Assembly (NCBI GenBank): GCA_964558465.1
Contig: CAZLEF010000024.1
Span: 1 to 64,000 of the forward strand
Origin: JACJYC01 sp964558465
GTDB taxonomy: Bacteria; Bacteroidota; Bacteroidia; Chitinophagales; Saprospiraceae
DNA: 64,000 nucleotides
Direction: 5' to 3'
Part shown: one piece after another, positions 1-10,215 of the stretch
Numbering within the stretch: the stretch's first letter is position 1
Layout: each line of letters starts with the position of its first letter
Notes under the pieces: model-generated
Database searches by the model: none
What the model saw: only the letters and a program-made list of their open reading frames with translations
Told to the model about the DNA's origin: nothing
Position numbers and translations under genes: made by a program

Positions 1-3000
1 ATAATCCTTACACTTACCCGACGCTCCTATACAATGAGCAACATTATCTGGGCCTGGAAAATATAGTGTAAAAATGTCAATCTCATCTTTAAAAGCGTTC
101 CAAAAATTGATGCCAAGCCCCCTTGTTCCTTCAATTTCACTTTTGATTCCTAATTGAGATCGAGTCCCGCCAATATCTAAAATCTCAGCTATTTCAGGGC
201 TATGTTTTGTACCTACATCAAAATAATCTTGTAATGTAAAATGCTTTTCAATTATATTAGCATTAAAACGCATAGGTATTAATGAGGGCTGGGTATAATA
301 CATACGAATTGATATACAATTTAGCCGTTTCCATCCTTCACCACCAACTCGTGCATTAATATCATTATACAAACTTTGAGCATTGGATCTCACCAATTGA
401 TTCATACTAAAAGCATATGTTAACGGATTCTCTCCACTAACAATCCCGGAAGATTGGTTTTGGTCTACCCCAAAAGCGCGAGGATTATTGGCAGAAATAA
501 GCGGATATCTTTTATTGCCATCCTCATTAGTTAAGTCTCTTGGGAAAAATGAATTTCCAATAAAACCATGTTGTTTAGGCGGTGAACCACTAAATATCCC
601 TGACCAATTACAATATGTAACTGTAGGAAGAGCTGCTAAAGCTATTTTATCTCGCCCAACGGCCCGTTCAAATATTTTTTTAAAAGTTTCGCATTTTGGG
701 TCACCAAATACTTTTTCGGTGGCTTTGTAGCCAAAGCCATCAACGGCGACAATGATGGTTCTTAAGGGTTCAACTCTAAATGGTGCTGCAAATTCAACTA
801 CCTTTGAATGACCATTTTTAAAAAACGTAAGTTCAAAGAATTTTCCTGGATTTTTTAGAGATTCTTTATTATTGTTATTTAATGTTATTTTTATTTTTAA
901 AAGATTTCCCACTTCTGGAGGAATGGGACCATAATGGAATATATCAGAATTTTCATTTTCCTCAATTTCTGAAGGAATAATTTCTATATCAGAATCTTTA
1001 TCTTTTTCTGATTTTAAAATAAATGTCCCTTCTTTTTGCCCGGTTATTTCATATATCTCAATTTTTTCTGCCGTCCAGCCATCCTCTAATAGAGGAGTAT
1101 ACCATTTGTGTTTTACAGTTGTACCGGATGCATATTTGAAAAAATTAGGAGCGCTTCCAAGTGTATAATTCCACTCCAAATCTTTTGTAAAATGTTTATA
1201 ATTCACGGAGGTTACCTCATCAGGATTCGTGACGACATTCAGGATATTTTTAGCGACAACATCCGGAAGTAAATCCCTTCCCACCTGGATGAAAGGCCGG
1301 TCAATCCAGTACTCTCCATCTCTCATGGTCAGAGGAAAGGTACCGCCAAAAAAATCGGCGGTTACGGATTTAAGTTTGGTTGTATCTGTCGGCAGGGATT
1401 TATCGTCAATTTTAACCCAAATGGGATTAAATATTCCATGTTTAGTACTTTCATGGTTTCTTACATCAGTTACTTCGAACCGACCACCCTCCGCTTCTAC
1501 ATGGATGGAAAAAGAATCAAACCCATCATTTCCTATGGCATTTTGAGCGCCAATGGAAACGAGGTTGTCTCCCGAAGCCAGCGGTATAATCAGATTTGCT
1601 CCAAATCTGCCAATATATGGATGAGAGACCTGATCAGATTCTGATCGGTAAGGGCGAAATTGGTTAACGGAAGTAGTCGAAATGTTTTGTACCGGAATAG
1701 AAATAGTATCAAAACCACCGGAAAAATGAACATCGTGGATAATAATCATCACTTTGTTGATCCTTGCACTGATATCAGGAACCATATCGGAAATCTGACA
1801 GTGTACCTCGCCCTGGATAAAAACCTGAGCTGTAGTGTCGTTGATCATTGTCAGGTCAGCTATGGATATTTCTTCTAGGGACGTTCCGGACCCTACCTTA
1901 ACAACCGGATACGGATGCGAAAAACTGGCGCTGAATTCTATTTCTTTATTTGCGATATTTATGAATTGATAATTAAATAAAGTCACCCTTATTGTGTCTC
2001 TGCAAATGTACCCAGGGGGTAAATAACCTCCGTTAGGATCCAGTTCCACAACAATACTCTGATCGCCGGCATAGTCGCTTATTTGTGTTCCTTCAAGGTA
2101 TAATTCAATAATTTGCCCGTCCCCAAAATCTGAAACTTGGTATTCTGTTTCAGACTTTACAAAATCGCCACTATTCAATACATCCCTTGGATTGCGGGAT
2201 AAATGAGCGTTTTTCTTCCAAAGCCGTAAATGACCGTCAGGCATTGAATACTGAAAAGGATCATCCACGGTACCTGCGCCAGTTCTCAGATTATCCAGTG
2301 GATTTGAATCGGAATAACTAAATCGTACCGTAGCGATCGACGGATCAACAGACGATGGAATTTCCAAAACAACAGGCACAAAAAACATTTGCCGGCCCTG
2401 ATAATTCATATCGATCAAATCATCATCCGAATCGTCCGAATACCGGTTAAAACCGTCTGCAAAATCTTCAATTCCGTCGCTGTCCCAATCGTCATCGTTC
2501 ACACCGATTGATTTGCCGGGTCGATCGGGGTCTCTTTCCACATTTTCTATCTCGTCTTCTTCAAGACTTCTTCCTGGCGAACCAAGCGCGTCGTTATTGT
2601 CAGAGTCAATATCCAGGTCCACGTTAATTACAGAAAAGACCGCCTTATCCGTGCAATTGCCGTCATCTAAAGAGATCTCAACGTCGTTTTTAAGACTACT
2701 TTTTCCGGTCCCTTCCACCCATAAGATTTTTGGCAATTCGGACGCATCAAAGATCAAATCTTCTGGTTTTTCTTTTTTCTCTTTGTCTTCCCAAAATTCC
2801 ACCGTGCCTGAGCCGAAATATTCCGCTTTCAAGTTAACCGAGCCTTCCTTGGGCCATTTATCAAGCGTAATTTTGATCAAATCATCTTCACCGGTTATTT
2901 CGGTTTCCGATTTATCTTTTTTATCATTGCCATTATCATCGTCATCATTCAACGCCAGATAAGCGCCTTTACATTCCTCGTCATTTTCTGAAACGCCTTC

Positions 3001-4740
3001 CACTTTCAAATCCAGTTTTCTGACCCTAACCAAAATAGTCTCATCAATACCACGATCGCTTGCCTGTCGTTTACTGTCCTCAATTTTTAAAAAAATGGTA
3101 TAATCTCCGCTTTCCGGGGGCGCTTCGTAAATAACGGTCGTGTTCTGTCCGTTCGAATTTGCGGTGTTGCCAAAACCGGGGAAATACCCCTTTCCCTGCG
3201 CGACCCTCCAGGTATAGACGGGTTCATCCTTCAAGGCGGGGTTATGCAGGCCGTGACCGCAGGTCCCCCCGCAGGATAAACGGAGGTTGTCGGTGTCCTG
3301 GGCGCCGGCTTTCAGGATCAGTCGTTCTCCGGCGCAGGCATAAATGATTTTTTGGACCTCGCTTGCAATGGAGGGGGTGGCATCCCATTGTCCGTCGTTT
3401 TCATCGGGTTTGCATTCACAGTTCCCCGGGGTCAAAGTGGGTAATTCGCCTTTTATGGTTTCTATTTCATGGGCAATGGTTTGGGAGTATCTACAGTCTT
3501 CCTCTCTTGTTATGGATATCTGAAACCTTGCAAAAGCGGGCCCGTCGTTTGACCGGTCATCGGTAACCTCAACCTGAATGACCGCCCGGAAGGTTTCGCC
3601 GATCTGAATGCCCGGAGGTTGAAAGAGGGTGGCAGGGCCTGAATACCCCAAAAGCAAACCCCGCGCCATCTTGATATCGCTGCCGTCGACTTCCTGGGAA
3701 AGAACGGACCAGGTATAATAAACAGGATCAACAACCGGGTGTAAATCGCCGGCTGAACACTGAACAATATTGCCGGACCGGCAGGTACATAAATGCAATA
3801 GTTGGTCATCATCCGAACCGGTTACTATAAGCGGAACAGGTCTAATTTCAATGAGGCTCTGGGCGCCGGGAGACGGCCCGATTACCTGGATGGCAATACC
3901 GAGCCCAGGTTCAATTTTAGGGGAAGAGGATACACATTCCTCCGACTCTGCTGTCGTTGAAGGCAAACCGACATTCCCAAACAAAACCTCCGCCACCGTC
4001 TCCCCTTCAAAAAGCCGGAGTTCACGCATAAAACGGGTTGGGGTGGTTGCCCGCCATTCAGGCATTTCGACCTCGGAAACGGTATATTTTCCCGGCGTTC
4101 GGACGTAAAACTCGAATCGCCCGCGGGCATCGGTAAAAGTCGTTTGCCGCTCCGGGCCCTCCAGTTTGATCTCCCATCCGGCCAGGCCTTTTTCATCCCC
4201 TTTTAATGGACCATAACCCTCCCAGGCGCCGTTCCCGTTTTTATCTTCAAATTTGTACCCTGCTATCCGGGCAACTGCTTCCCCCGCCCCCGTCTCCCCC
4301 GGCAAAATCAACTCGGCCACAATCAGATACGCCCCCCAAACCGCCCCCTGGCCATGCGCCCGCACCGGGAAACTGAAATACCAGGTCGGGATTGGTTCCC
4401 CTTCAAGGGTATCTTTTGGGAGCGTTGTTGTTCTCCCAGGCAAGTCGGTCAGGGTAAGGACCGTGTCCTGAAACGCCACCTCTTCGTCGTCTTCGGCAAA
4501 GACTCCGAGTTTCCATCCGGGTTGCGCATTGCGCACGACGACGGTGACCGCCGTTTCCTCTCCCGGCCGCAGGATTTTTTTACCAATTTGCACTTCCACG
4601 GTCTGGGCTGCGGCCACCTGCCAGCCCAGGATAAAAACCGGCAACCAGCGGAAAAGGGATTTTACCCAGCCCAAAGGGGTTTTAAAGGAAAAAATTTCCG
4701 GATAATCTTTCAGGTTGGAGGTTGACGTTTTTTTCTTCAT
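1..4740 (-). CDS. Giant secreted protein with SdrD-B-like domain and C-terminal type I phosphodiesterase/alkaline-phosphatase-fold domain (incomplete)
   Basis: An open frame of 1580 codons runs from an ATG at 4740 to the window edge with no stop, so the C-terminus is missing. A basic start and a hydrophobic stretch ending VAAAQ (about residues 25-45) look like a signal peptide. Residues about 160-255 match an SdrD-B/Cna-B-like beta-sandwich (GYKFEDKNGNG, then GKYTVSEVEMP). The middle is Ig/PKD-like with Asp-rich calcium-binding-like stretches (NDDDWDSDGIEDFADG). From about residue 1323 the type I phosphodiesterase/nucleotide pyrophosphatase pattern appears: AVDGFGY (metal ligand Asp1334), PTVTYCNW (predicted nucleophile Thr1375), PPKQHGFIGN, and GPDNVAHCIG (Asp1565 and His1569 metal ligands). 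The gene starts 19 bases after the HYR gene stop, so the two are probably cotranscribed. The substrate is unknown; a surface or secreted phosphoester hydrolase is inferred. Confidence 0.85.
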   Translation of the reverse strand, partial: MKKKTSTSNLKDYPEIFSFKTPLGWVKSLFRWLPVFILGWQVAAAQTVEVQIGKKILRPGEETAVTVVVRNAQPGWKLGVFAEDDEEVAFQDTVLTLTDLPGRTTTLPKDTLEGEPIPTWYFSFPVRAHGQGAVWGAYLIVAELILPGETGAGEAVARIAGYKFEDKNGNGAWEGYGPLKGDEKGLAGWEIKLEGPERQTTFTDARGRFEFYVRTPGKYTVSEVEMPEWRATTPTRFMRELRLFEGETVAEVLFGNVGLPSTTAESEECVSSSPKIEPGLGIAIQVIGPSPGAQSLIEIRPVPLIVTGSDDDQLLHLCTCRSGNIVQCSAGDLHPVVDPVYYTWSVLSQEVDGSDIKMARGLLLGYSGPATLFQPPGIQIGETFRAVIQVEVTDDRSNDGPAFARFQISITREEDCRYSQTIAHEIETIKGELPTLTPGNCECKPDENDGQWDATPSIASEVQKIIYACAGERLILKAGAQDTDNLRLSCGGTCGHGLHNPALKDEPVYTWRVAQGKGYFPGFGNTANSNGQNTTVIYEAPPESGDYTIFLKIEDSKRQASDRGIDETILVRVRKLDLKVEGVSENDEECKGAYLALNDDDDNGNDKKDKSETEITGEDDLIKITLDKWPKEGSVNLKAEYFGSGTVEFWEDKEKKEKPEDLIFDASELPKILWVEGTGKSSLKNDVEISLDDGNCTDKAVFSVINVDLDIDSDNNDALGSPGRSLEEDEIENVERDPDRPGKSIGVNDDDWDSDGIEDFADGFNRYSDDSDDDLIDMNYQGRQMFFVPVVLEIPSSVDPSIATVRFSYSDSNPLDNLRTGAGTVDDPFQYSMPDGHLRLWKKNAHLSRNPRDVLNSGDFVKSETEYQVSDFGDGQIIELYLEGTQISDYAGDQSIVVELDPNGGYLPPGYICRDTIRVTLFNYQFINIANKEIEFSASFSHPYPVVKVGSGTSLEEISIADLTMINDTTAQVFIQGEVHCQISDMVPDISARINKVMIIIHDVHFSGGFDTISIPVQNISTTSVNQFRPYRSESDQVSHPYIGRFGANLIIPLASGDNLVSIGAQNAIGNDGFDSFSIHVEAEGGRFEVTDVRNHESTKHGIFNPIWVKIDDKSLPTDTTKLKSVTADFFGGTFPLTMRDGEYWIDRPFIQVGRDLLPDVVAKNILNVVTNPDEVTSVNYKHFTKDLEWNYTLGSAPNFFKYASGTTVKHKWYTPLLEDGWTAEKIEIYEITGQKEGTFILKSEKDKDSDIEIIPSEIEENENSDIFHYGPIPPEVGNLLKIKITLNNNNKESLKNPGKFFELTFFKNGHSKVVEFAAPFRVEPLRTIIVAVDGFGYKATEKVFGDPKCETFKKIFERAVGRDKIALAALPTVTYCNWSGIFSGSPPKQHGFIGNSFFPRDLTNEDGNKRYPLISANNPRAFGVDQNQSSGIVSGENPLTYAFSMNQLVRSNAQSLYNDINARVGGEGWKRLNCISIRMYYTQPSLIPMRFNANIIEKHFTLQDYFDVGTKHSPEIAEILDIGGTRSQLGIKSEIEGTRGLGINFWNAFKDEIDIFTLYFPGPDNVAHCIGASGKCKDY

Positions 4741-4759
4741 GCCTTTGTTCGTTTTGGGT

Positions 4760-7700
4760 TTAAAACCTGGATTCGGGTATTTTAACCAACGGGAACCGGT
4801 ACCCCAGCCGCAGTTTTATTTCAGGGAAATAACCGCCTTCGTTTATGAAATACCGCAAACTGCGCCCGTGGTATACCCCGCCTTCCAATTCCAGAAAAAC
4901 AGCTTCGCTCCAGGGCATGCGCATGCCGGCGCCCGCCTGGCTGCTCAGACCCCATTGACCGGCTGCCGAAATATCCCCGGAGGGCTGTCCGGAAAGTTGA
5001 ATATGCCGGGCTTCCAGGTGGGAATAGTTCAGCCGCATGCCGCCCGAAACAAAAAATTGCCGGCCTGCACCCGGGAAAAAGCGGATTCCTCCCAGGCCGG
5101 ATACCGCGGTCCAGGTCCCGGAAAACGCCAGGGACCTCCCCGCAGGAAGGGCTTCGTATAAATATTGGCCGTGTTTTGTGCCGTAAAAGATGCCGCCCGT
5201 TATTTCCAGCGAGGGTTTAACCGGATAAGCCATCTGCAAACGGCGCTGTACCATAAGGGGGGGGCCCTGGAAGGTTTTTATTTTCCAGGCGACTGCGCCG
5301 GCGTCTTGCCCATTCAGCCCGGAGAATAAATATGCTGACAACCCGTCGGGTTGCAGGCCGGTTTCCGCTGGCGGCAATAACCGTTCCGGATAGATCGCGA
5401 CCGGGTTTTTCCCGGTTTGGGGCGGATCCTGAAAAACCTCCCCGCAAATGAAATGGATCAACTGAAATATGGTAACACTGTTGCCGCAGTCGTCGGAGGC
5501 AATCCAGGTACGGCGGATCAGGAAGGGCGGAAGAGATTCTTCAGTGAAAGAGATGGTTAAAAATTCATCACAATTATCCACAAAAACGGGATCCGGCACG
5601 GGAGGGATCTCGCACAGAAAACAGGGCCCCGGGCAAAAAATGGTCTCGTCGACCGGCGGATGGGTGGCTGCCGGCGCTTCGTTGTCGTCGGCCGTAATGA
5701 CCTGGGTAGCCGACGATATATTGCCGCATTGATCAGTAGCCGTCCAGGTTCGGGTAACGGTAATTGGGCATTCAAATGAAGTCGTTTCAGAAAACTGAAG
5801 GTTGAAACCGCTGCAATTGTCGGTAGCCGTTACGGTCGCCGGCCCGGGAATATTATTGCATTCGGCCGGGGTATTCGAAGGGACCCCGGACATTACCGGG
5901 GGCAGGTTATCGAAGGTGCTGAAAGTCGCAGCGGTAGTAGCTGTCCGGCCGCAGGCATCCGTGGCGGTGAAGGTTACGATGGCCGAACCGGCATTTCCGC
6001 AAGTGAAGTTTAAACCATTGAAGTTATTGCTCCAAACGACCGGGTCGCTGCAGTTGTCATCGGCAACCGCCCCGCCTTTGGAGGTCAGCCAACTGTTCAA
6101 TTGACCGGGATTTGCAGCAACATCGCACGGGACCGCCAGATTTGAAGCAGGGGTGATTATCACCGGCGGCGTATTGTCCACGATGGAAAAAACGGCCGTA
6201 GTCGAACTGGAATTGCCGCAGGCATCGGTGGCCGTAAAGGTAACCGCCGCCGATCCGGTGGCGCCGCATCCATTGCTCAATCCGCTGAAATTGTGCGACC
6301 AGGTAACGGTTCCGCAAGCGTCGGCAGCCTGGGCGCCTCCGCGGGTGCTGATCCAGGCGTTAAGCTCGGCTGTATTGCCTTGTCCGTCGCATTCGAAGAT
6401 CCCGGCGCCCGCCGGCACAGTAATGACGGGCGGGGTGTTGTCGGTAATGGTAAAGGTCGCAGTCGTCGTTGCCGGATTGCCGCAGTCGTCGGTTGCCGTA
6501 AAGGTGACGGTCGCAGAACCTGTATTGCCGCAACCGTTGCTCAGCCCGGAGAAATTATTTGTCCAGGTTATATTGCCGCAATTGTCGGTCGCCGTGGCGC
6601 CGCCGTTGGAATCCAACCATTCCTGGAGTTGGAAAGGATTGACCTCCGGATCGCAGGTAATGGTTACATTGGATGCATTGATGGTTATAGCAGGCGGCGA
6701 ATTGTCCTGAATGGAGATGTTCTGTACACAGGTAGCGAAGTTGCCGGCGGGATCTGTAACCGTCCAGGTTCTACTGATGGTTTGTATGACCGGACAGTCG
6801 CCCGGAGAGATCTGGTCAGAAAAATCTGGAAACAACGCCGGATCACAGGCGTCTAGTGCGGTTACCTGTCCGGTTGCAGGAGGCTGCGTATTTTCCCCGC
6901 AATTCACGGTTTTATCTGTTGGGCAGGTAATTACAGGTGGGATATTGTCCTCAACCGAGAAGGTAGCTTGGGTATGAGAAAAATTGCCGCAGTCGTCGGT
7001 TGCTGTAAAAACAACGGTTACGCTCCCGGTTGGCCCGTTGAACCCTGGAAAGTTATTGGACCAGACGGGTTCGGCGCCACAGTTGTCAATAGCTTCCGCT
7101 CCGCCGTTGGCGGACAGCCAGGCGTTTAAACTCGCCGTGGCGCCGGTGCATTCGACGGTTTCACTGGATGCGGGGGTAATGATCGAGGGCGGCTGTTCGT
7201 CATCCACCATGATGTTCTGATTGACGGAAGCGGTATTGCCGCACAGGTCGGTATAGGTCCATGTGCGGGTGATGGTGATGGGACAGGTCGACCCGGTCTG
7301 TTGGTCAGTAGAGTGCGCCACCCCGGTTCCGTCGCAGTTGTCGGTCCAGGTCAGAGGCTGGGCTACCGGGATGTCCTCGGTGCACTGGACGGTGATATTT
7401 TGTGGAGGGTTGACAAACAACGGATTCTCATCGTCGTGGAGGGTAATAATCTGGCTGACGGAAGCGGTATTTCCGCACATGTCGGTGTACGACCAGATAC
7501 GGGTAATCGTGATGGGGCAGGTCGACCCGGTCTGTTGGTCAGTAGAGTGCGCCACCCCGGTTCCGTCGCAGTTGTCGGTCCAGGTCAGAGGCTGGGCTAC
7601 CGGGATGTCCTCGGTGCACTGGACGGTGATATTTTGTGGAGGGTTGACAAACAACGGATTCTCATCGTCGTGGAGGGTAATAATCTGGCTGACGGAAGCG

Positions 7701-10087
7701 GTATTTCCGCATTGGTCGGTGTACGACCAGGTGCGGGTGATCGTGATGGGACAGGTCGACCCGGTCTGTTGGTCGGTGGGGTGCGCCACTCCGGTTCCGT
7801 CGCAGTTGTCGGTCCAGGCCAGGGGTTGGGCCGCTGGGATGTCCTCGATGCACTGAACGGTGATATTTTGCGGAGGGTTGACAAACACGGGGGCCTCATT
7901 GTCGTTGAAAATAATGGTCTGACTGACGGAAGCGGTATTTCCGCATTGGTCGGTGTACGACCAGGTACGGGTAATCGTGATGGGGCAGGTCGACCCGGTC
8001 TGCTGGTCGGTGGGGTGGGCCAAGCCGGTTCCGTCACAGTTGTCGGTCCAGGCCAGGGGTTGGGCCGCCGGGATGTCCTCGATGCACTGAACGGTGATAT
8101 TTTGCGGAGGGTTGACAAACACGGGGGCCTCATTGTCGTTGAAAATAATGGTCTGACTGACGGAAGCGGTATTTCCGCATTGGTCGGTGTACGACCAGGT
8201 ACGGGTAATCGTGATGGGGCAGGTCGACCCGGTCTGCTGGTCGGTAGGGGGCGCCACACCGGTTCCGTCACAGTTGTCGGTCCAGGTCAGGGGTTGGGCC
8301 GCCGGGATGTCCTTCATACAGGAGACAGTGATATCCTGGGGCGGAGAGACGAACTGAGGCGGTTCCTGGTCGTTAACCGTAATGGTTTGGCTGACGGAAG
8401 CGAGGTTGTTGCAATGATCCGTGTACGACCAGGTACGGGTAATCGTGATAGGACAGGTTGACCCGCTCTGGGTCACATGGGGCTTTACCTCACCGTCACC
8501 GTCGCAATTATCGGTCCAAACCAGAGTGTGTTCCTCCGGGATTTCACCTATGCAATTGACCGTAATATCCTGTGGCGCCTCCGCAAGTTGTGGGGGTTCC
8601 TCATCCACCACCGTAATCGTCTGACTCACGGAAGCGAAGTTTCCACACTGGTCGGTATAAGACCAGGTGCGGATAATAATGATGGGGCAAGTCGTTCCGC
8701 TCCTGACCTCGGAAAGCGTCACTTCGCCTGGACCGTCGCAGTTGTCGGTCCACCGCAGCGGGGTGGGTTGCGGTATTTGATCGAAGCAAACCGTTATATC
8801 CGACGGCGGCGTTTCAAATTGAGGAGGTACGTTATCGTTCACGGTAATGATCTGAACGGCGGATATGCGATTGCCGGAGGGGTCTGTCGCCGTCCACTCG
8901 CGACTGATGGTTACGGTACAACCATCTCCTTTGACGATTTCCTGGCCGGTAGCGGTTCCTCCACCGGCGCAATTGTCCGTCCAGGGCAGGGCGGGCATGA
9001 CGGGCAGGTCTTCCATGCATTCCAGTTGTAAGTCCTCCGGTACAGTTTGAAAAGAAGGCGGTTCTGTATCGGTCAGGGCAATAATTTGCTGGCATGCAAC
9101 GGAATTCCCCCCCTGGTCAAGAGCCGTCCACGTCCGGATAATACGAATGGGTTCCCGGATATCGGAAAAAGTGATTTCGGGGTCGGGGTCGCAATCGTCA
9201 AGAGCGGTAGCGGGCGGAACAGGCTCAGGGTTCTGGCCGCAGGGTAGGGTAAGGTCTGCAGGGCAGGAGATGACCGGCAGATCGCCGTCATCTTTGCAAG
9301 GGTTTTTTTTATCCGTCAGAACGATGATCAGCGGGACGGCGGCAGCTATTCCGGCAGGGATGAAGATCCAGTTTGGAAACTTGGGGTCAATGACCTCGCC
9401 AGTGGCCGTTCCTGTGGTCAGGGGATAATCCCGGACTTCTCCTATGTCCATTCCAAAAGGGATGACCCCGGCAACCCATTTGGCATAGACCAATTCGAAA
9501 ATGCGTTCCATCCGGGCTGCTTGGAAAGTGGCGTTGGTGAGTATTTTAACCCCCGCGCGGCCATTCGTTTTTTCATTGGCCTCATTGATGATGCCTGCCA
9601 GGTTCTGGGGAGTCAGGTAGTGAAATTTATCTATCAACAAACCGTGTTCCGCGCCGGGACCAATAAACGCCAACCGCGGAAAAGGCTTTCGTTTTTGCCC
9701 GGAGTCATTATCAGAAGCCGGATTCAGGTCTTCATTCTCAACCGGGCCGGACAATACCTTCAGGATGAATTCACTCAATTTTTTATTGTAGGCATCCGGC
9801 AAAGTTTGCCCTTCCGTTGGAACGGCAGGAGGAAGTACAATGATGGGTTTTTCCGCCTCCGGCTCTTCGAACGCATCCGCAAACCCTGCTTCCCCCGGCG
9901 GAGGGGCCACATAAATGGTATCGATATCCGGCAACATTTGCAGCCCTTTCAGGAGTCGGGCCAATTCTTCCTCTTGTTGTTCCTTTTGAGTCGCAGCCGG
10001 CACCCCCACGACAACAACGGCGGGTTGCTGTCCGTAGAGCAGAAACGAAGAAAAACAGGAAAGAAAAATGAAATATGGCTTCACCAT
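4760..10087 (-). CDS. HYR-repeat (Ig-like) surface protein with C-terminal outer-membrane beta-barrel
   Basis: The product is 1775 aa. It begins with a signal peptide (MVKPYFIFLSCFSSFLLYG), followed by about 220 residues of unrecognised sequence and a hydrophobic segment (WIFIPAGIAAAVPLIIVL, about residues 243-260). About sixteen HYR-like Ig repeats follow, each with a core such as ITVQC...WTDNCDGTG...TITRTWSYTDQCGNTASVSQ. The first nine are about 78 aa long; the later ones are more diverged (TATDDCGN type). The last 200 or so residues have alternating aromatic and glycine strands (GGIRFFPGAGRQFFVSGGMR, LRLGYRF) and look like a small outer-membrane beta-barrel. HYR domains are known adhesion modules; combining them with a barrel suggests a self-anchored surface adhesin, which is inference. 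It lies between a hybrid sensor-regulator upstream and the giant phosphodiesterase-domain protein downstream, all on one strand. Confidence 0.85.
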   Translation of the reverse strand: MVKPYFIFLSCFSSFLLYGQQPAVVVVGVPAATQKEQQEEELARLLKGLQMLPDIDTIYVAPPPGEAGFADAFEEPEAEKPIIVLPPAVPTEGQTLPDAYNKKLSEFILKVLSGPVENEDLNPASDNDSGQKRKPFPRLAFIGPGAEHGLLIDKFHYLTPQNLAGIINEANEKTNGRAGVKILTNATFQAARMERIFELVYAKWVAGVIPFGMDIGEVRDYPLTTGTATGEVIDPKFPNWIFIPAGIAAAVPLIIVLTDKKNPCKDDGDLPVISCPADLTLPCGQNPEPVPPATALDDCDPDPEITFSDIREPIRIIRTWTALDQGGNSVACQQIIALTDTEPPSFQTVPEDLQLECMEDLPVMPALPWTDNCAGGGTATGQEIVKGDGCTVTISREWTATDPSGNRISAVQIITVNDNVPPQFETPPSDITVCFDQIPQPTPLRWTDNCDGPGEVTLSEVRSGTTCPIIIIRTWSYTDQCGNFASVSQTITVVDEEPPQLAEAPQDITVNCIGEIPEEHTLVWTDNCDGDGEVKPHVTQSGSTCPITITRTWSYTDHCNNLASVSQTITVNDQEPPQFVSPPQDITVSCMKDIPAAQPLTWTDNCDGTGVAPPTDQQTGSTCPITITRTWSYTDQCGNTASVSQTIIFNDNEAPVFVNPPQNITVQCIEDIPAAQPLAWTDNCDGTGLAHPTDQQTGSTCPITITRTWSYTDQCGNTASVSQTIIFNDNEAPVFVNPPQNITVQCIEDIPAAQPLAWTDNCDGTGVAHPTDQQTGSTCPITITRTWSYTDQCGNTASVSQIITLHDDENPLFVNPPQNITVQCTEDIPVAQPLTWTDNCDGTGVAHSTDQQTGSTCPITITRIWSYTDMCGNTASVSQIITLHDDENPLFVNPPQNITVQCTEDIPVAQPLTWTDNCDGTGVAHSTDQQTGSTCPITITRTWTYTDLCGNTASVNQNIMVDDEQPPSIITPASSETVECTGATASLNAWLSANGGAEAIDNCGAEPVWSNNFPGFNGPTGSVTVVFTATDDCGNFSHTQATFSVEDNIPPVITCPTDKTVNCGENTQPPATGQVTALDACDPALFPDFSDQISPGDCPVIQTISRTWTVTDPAGNFATCVQNISIQDNSPPAITINASNVTITCDPEVNPFQLQEWLDSNGGATATDNCGNITWTNNFSGLSNGCGNTGSATVTFTATDDCGNPATTTATFTITDNTPPVITVPAGAGIFECDGQGNTAELNAWISTRGGAQAADACGTVTWSHNFSGLSNGCGATGSAAVTFTATDACGNSSSTTAVFSIVDNTPPVIITPASNLAVPCDVAANPGQLNSWLTSKGGAVADDNCSDPVVWSNNFNGLNFTCGNAGSAIVTFTATDACGRTATTAATFSTFDNLPPVMSGVPSNTPAECNNIPGPATVTATDNCSGFNLQFSETTSFECPITVTRTWTATDQCGNISSATQVITADDNEAPAATHPPVDETIFCPGPCFLCEIPPVPDPVFVDNCDEFLTISFTEESLPPFLIRRTWIASDDCGNSVTIFQLIHFICGEVFQDPPQTGKNPVAIYPERLLPPAETGLQPDGLSAYLFSGLNGQDAGAVAWKIKTFQGPPLMVQRRLQMAYPVKPSLEITGGIFYGTKHGQYLYEALPAGRSLAFSGTWTAVSGLGGIRFFPGAGRQFFVSGGMRLNYSHLEARHIQLSGQPSGDISAAGQWGLSSQAGAGMRMPWSEAVFLELEGGVYHGRSLRYFINEGGYFPEIKLRLGYRFPLVKIPESRF
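7262..8453 (-). repeat. Near-identical 234-bp tandem repeats within the HYR gene
   Basis: The anchor CAGGTCGAC recurs at 7284, 7518, 7752, 7986 and 8220, exactly 234 bases (78 codons) apart, with diverged copies in register at 8454 and 8688. Neighbouring copies are identical over well over 150 bases, for example the copies anchored at 7284 and 7518 and those at 7986 and 8220. This points to recent duplication or gene conversion. The period is a multiple of three, so copy-number change keeps the reading frame. Confidence 0.93.
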
Positions 10088-10215
10088 CCCGCCAGGTTTT
10101 AGGTTGTGAGACCATTGTATAAAATAAAAGGATGATTATAGGCCCCGAAGTCAAATTTTCAGAAAATTGTCCCAAACGCCCTTTCCCAAATCCCCCAAAT
10201 CCTTATCCAAACATT

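Noticed and set aside
7263..8461. Long open frames on the plus strand and in another minus frame across the HYR repeats (up to 386 codons)
   Set aside because: They follow from the 234-base period, which is a multiple of three and keeps any open frame open through all copies. Their translations have no recognisable domain, while the minus-strand HYR frame does.
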